A DNA stretch of 64,000 nucleotides from an uncultured Desulfobacter sp. (lineage in GTDB: Bacteria; Desulfobacterota; Desulfobacteria; Desulfobacterales; Desulfobacteraceae): contig NZ_OY781882.1 in assembly GCF_963677125.1 (NCBI RefSeq), positions 814,501-878,500 on the forward strand. The letters run 5' to 3'. The translations under genes were made by a program, and so were the position numbers. Positions 61,605 through 64,000 of this stretch are shown in pieces. The first letter of the stretch is position 1. Each line of letters begins with the position of its first letter. The notes beneath the pieces are model-generated. The model was not told where the DNA came from. It did not search any database and was given only the letters and a program-made list of their open reading frames with translations.

Positions 61605-62850
61605 TTTTACCATGGGGATCTGTTTTGGGGCTGCCTAATTTTTTATTCAGGTAGTCCATGGTCTGTGCTTGATCTAAATGCTCCAGCTGATGAGCTGTGG
61701 CGTGAACCTCTTTTTCCGGGGTGCCGATGCTCTTCAGATACGTCTCCCAGAGGCGATGGGCCCGAAGTACGGTGCCGGCCTCTTTTTCCCCTTTGTCTGT
61801 CAAAGAATAGTTCTGCTCCTCATGCCGCAACAAGCCGTCCTGAACCATACGTCGAAGGGCTTTGCCTAAACCTTTGCCTTCACCGGCATATTTTCGAATA
61901 AGATCTGGGGGCGCGGTTTTTCCGTTCCTGAGCACCGTGGTCAGAATATCTTCCACAACCTGCTGGGGCACAAGATTTTTCAACCGCATCCATCTGGCCA
62001 GCAGGCCGTATTTGGGTGCAACCGCTAAGACCACTAGAAACTGCAGGGTGCAAAAAAGCATGATGGCACCGCCACCGGCTGAGTCCAACCAAACGCAGAG
62101 ATATAATCCCCCGACAACTGAGGTTACCCCGAACAGGGCTGCCAGCATCATCATTTTGTCTAGACGGTCAGAAAGAAGATAGGCCGTTGCCGCCGGGGTG
62201 ATAAGGAGCCCCACAACCAGAATTACACCGACCATGCTTACAGCAGAGACCACCACCAAAGAGACGCAGGTGGTAAACAGGTAATCTAAAAACAACACGG
62301 GCAGACCGATGGAGGCGGCCATGATCGGATCAAAGGTGGCCAGTTGAAAATGCCGGAAAAACAGGATGATGACGGTCAATACGCCCGCGGCCACAAAGGC
62401 TGAAACCCACAGATCCGTATCTGCGACCCCCAAAATATCGCCCATGATAAAATGCATGAGGTCAATGTGGATGTAGTGTCTGAAAATAGAGACGGCAACC
62501 ACGCCCAGAGCAAAAATGCCTGTGTACATAATTCCGATGGCAGTATCCTCTTTTACGCGGGAAATTCTTGAGACAAAAGAGATCAAGGCCACCGTGGCCA
62601 CGGCAGCGATGAGGGACCCCAAAAGCATACCCGGGGCATGGGCTTCCAGGCCGAAGAGAAGCTTCATTACCAGGTAGCCCCCGGCCACCCCTGCGATCAT
62701 GGCATGGGACAGGGCGTCACCTAAAAAGGCCATGCGTCGCAGAACCACAAGGCATCCCACGACACCGGCTACCATGGCAACGATGGACCCGCCGATCAGG
62801 GCTTTTTGAAAATAGGTTTCCGCAAGGGGGGCAACAAAAAGATCAAACAT
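61591..62850 (-). CDS. Metal ABC transporter permease with C-terminal DtxR-like domain
   Basis: 419 residues. Residues 1-285 are an ABC-3 (ZnuB/MntB-type) permease with eight or nine helices and the signature RRMAFLGDALSHAMIAGVAGGY. Residues about 300-419 (DILTTVLRNGKT, LRRMVQDGLL, YSLTDKGEKEAG, HRLWETYL, HATAHQLEHLD) match a winged-helix plus iron-dependent-repressor dimerisation domain (DtxR/MntR). Such tails occur in some Mn/Fe/Zn permeases and may sense cytoplasmic metal. The ATG overlaps the ATPase stop (TAATG). Confidence 0.9.
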   Translation of the reverse strand: MFDLFVAPLAETYFQKALIGGSIVAMVAGVVGCLVVLRRMAFLGDALSHAMIAGVAGGYLVMKLLFGLEAHAPGMLLGSLIAAVATVALISFVSRISRVKEDTAIGIMYTGIFALGVVAVSIFRHYIHIDLMHFIMGDILGVADTDLWVSAFVAAGVLTVIILFFRHFQLATFDPIMAASIGLPVLFLDYLFTTCVSLVVVSAVSMVGVILVVGLLITPAATAYLLSDRLDKMMMLAALFGVTSVVGGLYLCVWLDSAGGGAIMLFCTLQFLVVLAVAPKYGLLARWMRLKNLVPQQVVEDILTTVLRNGKTAPPDLIRKYAGEGKGLGKALRRMVQDGLLRHEEQNYSLTDKGEKEAGTVLRAHRLWETYLKSIGTPEKEVHATAHQLEHLDQAQTMDYLNKKLGSPKTDPHGKIIPG

Positions 62851-63611
62851 TAGTCCATCTCCTTTTTGATCACATCCTTGAAAATTTTCAGCCGGCCCTC
62901 ATAGACTTGGCTGAGCAGGTCTTCCTGGAGGACAATATCCGGTTCGCCGTAAGCATAAAGACGCTGTTTGATGAGCAGCAGCTTGTCAAAGTATTCGGCG
63001 GCAGTGGAGAGATCGTGGTGGACCACCACCAGTGTCTTGCCCGACTTTTTGGCCCGCTCCAGTACATCTAAAATAGCCCGCTCTGTGGCAGCATCGACCC
63101 CGGCAAAAGGTTCGTCCAGCAAGAGGATGTCGCTGCCCTGGGCAAGGGCCCGGGCCATGAAGACTCGCTGCTGCTGGCCGCCGGAAAGTTCGCCGATCTG
63201 CCGGTGGGCAAAGTCTGCCATGCGCACCATGTCAAGCGCCTGCATGGCAGCCTCCCGGTCTTTTTTACCAGGAGAGTTGTACCAGGCAATCTGTTGGTAA
63301 CGTCCCATAAGGGCCACTTCCCGGACCGTGATGGGAAAATCCCAGTCAACAGCACCACGCTGGGGGACATAAGCCACCTGGCCTTTTGCGTTTTTGGCAT
63401 GGATTCCCTTGATTTTTACTGCCCCCAGGTCCGGTTTTACAAAACCTAGGATTGCCTTGATAAAGGTGGATTTCCCTGCACCGTTGGGGCCGATAACCCC
63501 AACCAAACGGTCTTTTTCAATGCTGACACTGACATCCAGCAGAGCCGGCCTGGCATTGTAGCTGACGGTAAGATTCGATACTTCAATGGCAAACGCCGTA
63601 TCAATGGTCAT
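62850..63611 (-). CDS. Metal ABC transporter ATP-binding protein
   Basis: 253 residues from ATG 63611, which lies six bases after an AGGAGG. Walker A GPNGAGKSTFIKA, Q-loop VAYVPQRGA, signature LSGGQQQRVFMARAL, Walker B ILLLDEPFAGVD and switch His in VVVHHDLST are present. It drives the ZnuB/MntB-type permease encoded next. The start overlaps the end of the upstream gene. Confidence 0.94.
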   Translation of the reverse strand: MTIDTAFAIEVSNLTVSYNARPALLDVSVSIEKDRLVGVIGPNGAGKSTFIKAILGFVKPDLGAVKIKGIHAKNAKGQVAYVPQRGAVDWDFPITVREVALMGRYQQIAWYNSPGKKDREAAMQALDMVRMADFAHRQIGELSGGQQQRVFMARALAQGSDILLLDEPFAGVDAATERAILDVLERAKKSGKTLVVVHHDLSTAAEYFDKLLLIKQRLYAYGEPDIVLQEDLLSQVYEGRLKIFKDVIKKEMD

Positions 63612-64000
63612 GGTCATCCTCCTTGGGCGCAGCAAGCGTAAAGCCTACCGTCCCGGCCACCACGGCGCCACTGCTGCCCCATATCGTCTGGTCTGCCACA
63701 GGCACGCCATTTTCCATCAGACGGACTCTGATACAGTGGTCTAAATTGATTTCGGACATAGGCGGACTGGCCTGGACGTAAAATTCGTTGAATCCGGCAG
63801 TGGGGGAAAGACCTTTTGTGATCCTGATCACTTTTCCCCGCAGAATTTCCCCTGGGTTTACTGCCAGGGCCTGGCCGTTGAGGTGGACCTCAAGACCCGT
63901 GGACTGAGAGGTATCGTCTATAGTCAGGGCAAAAGGATCCTTTTCCATGGAAAAACCGGGAGTGATTTCCAAAATATATTCCCCGGTGAGCACTTCCCGG
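63601..64000 (-). CDS. Beta-rich protein with His/Asp-rich tail, C-terminal part (truncated by window edge)
   Basis: At least 132 residues, continuing past the right edge. The visible part is beta-rich (FALTIDDTSQSTGLEVHLNG, GEILRGKVIRITKGLSPTAG) and ends PKEDDHDH, a possible metal-binding tail. It overlaps the start of the metal ABC ATPase gene, so it belongs to the same operon and may be an exported metal-binding partner. No family is recognised, and it does not look like a ZnuA-type binding protein. Confidence 0.6.
   Translation of the reverse strand, partial: REVLTGEYILEITPGFSMEKDPFALTIDDTSQSTGLEVHLNGQALAVNPGEILRGKVIRITKGLSPTAGFNEFYVQASPPMSEINLDHCIRVRLMENGVPVADQTIWGSSGAVVAGTVGFTLAAPKEDDHDH

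Noticed and set aside
1..64000. tRNA or rRNA genes
   Set aside because: No cloverleaf-like stretch with GTTCNANNC and paired acceptor ends was found in the intergenic regions by eye; a tRNAscan run would settle it.

Overview
This window is chromosomal DNA from a Gram-negative anaerobe, most likely a member of the Desulfobacteraceae (Desulfobacter/Desulfobacula-like). The inference rests on an IscR-free, mid-GC gene set typical of that group: a PfaD-linked polyketide/fatty-acid megasynthase, a NIL-domain ferredoxin next to a three-cysteine MnmA, a PpsR-type PEP-synthase/PPDK regulatory protein, a G/K-type phosphofructokinase and an ArsR-permease-thioredoxin-CcdA operon. No sulfate-reduction gene lies in the window, so the assignment is not proven. 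I see no tRNA, rRNA or CRISPR array.

Left end (1-6.1 kb) is an accessory, conflict-type region. The tail of a Trypco1-like protein is followed by a 1118-residue caspase / nSTAND NTPase / formylglycine-generating-enzyme-fold protein. The 3' end of that gene looks like the variable region of a diversity-generating retroelement (DGR) target and is followed by a 17-bp perfect inverted repeat. Next comes a HEAT-repeat/SEC-C gene cut in two by an IS200-like element.

6.1-15.5 kb carries a secondary-lipid (PUFA-synthase-like) locus on the minus strand: PfaD enoyl reductase, KS-MAT-ACP-ACP, and KR-DH-DH. The last two open frames are joined in the -1 frame across a run of nine A, so one giant frameshift or slippage fusion protein is possible. 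15.8-31 kb holds an MscS-type channel with a SulP transporter, a diacylglycerol-kinase-like enzyme, a large exported glycosidase-like protein, and a tightly coupled minus-strand operon plsB - MurU/AmgK fusion - dapB - DUF1232/J-domain protein - small membrane protein. A NamZ-like muramidase gene follows at 31.5 kb, which suits MurNAc recycling.

32.9-44.8 kb is core housekeeping: hisC, cmk, rpsA, sppA, a Sua5/YciO protein, a PFK, guaB and dnaE. 44.8-53 kb has a BON protein, a DjlA-like co-chaperone, a decayed ferric-reductase-like pseudogene, and an ArsR-controlled operon (permease, redox-active thioredoxin-like protein, exported thioredoxin, CcdA, rhodanese, TSUP) followed by an AEC transporter. 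53-64 kb has a coupled tRNA-thiolation operon (NIL-ferredoxin, mnmA, mtaB), a PAS hybrid histidine kinase, a GGQ release-factor-like protein, a PpsR gene followed by exported and membrane proteins including a degenerate exported receiver domain, and a metal ABC transporter whose permease carries a DtxR-like tail.

Threaded through the intergenic spaces is a family of about 95-105-bp two-hairpin repeats: at least nine nearly complete copies plus one partial, in both orientations, some in tandem, one supplying a neighbouring stop codon. A separate 143-bp MITE-like element with terminal inverted repeats lies at 19.96-20.10 kb.
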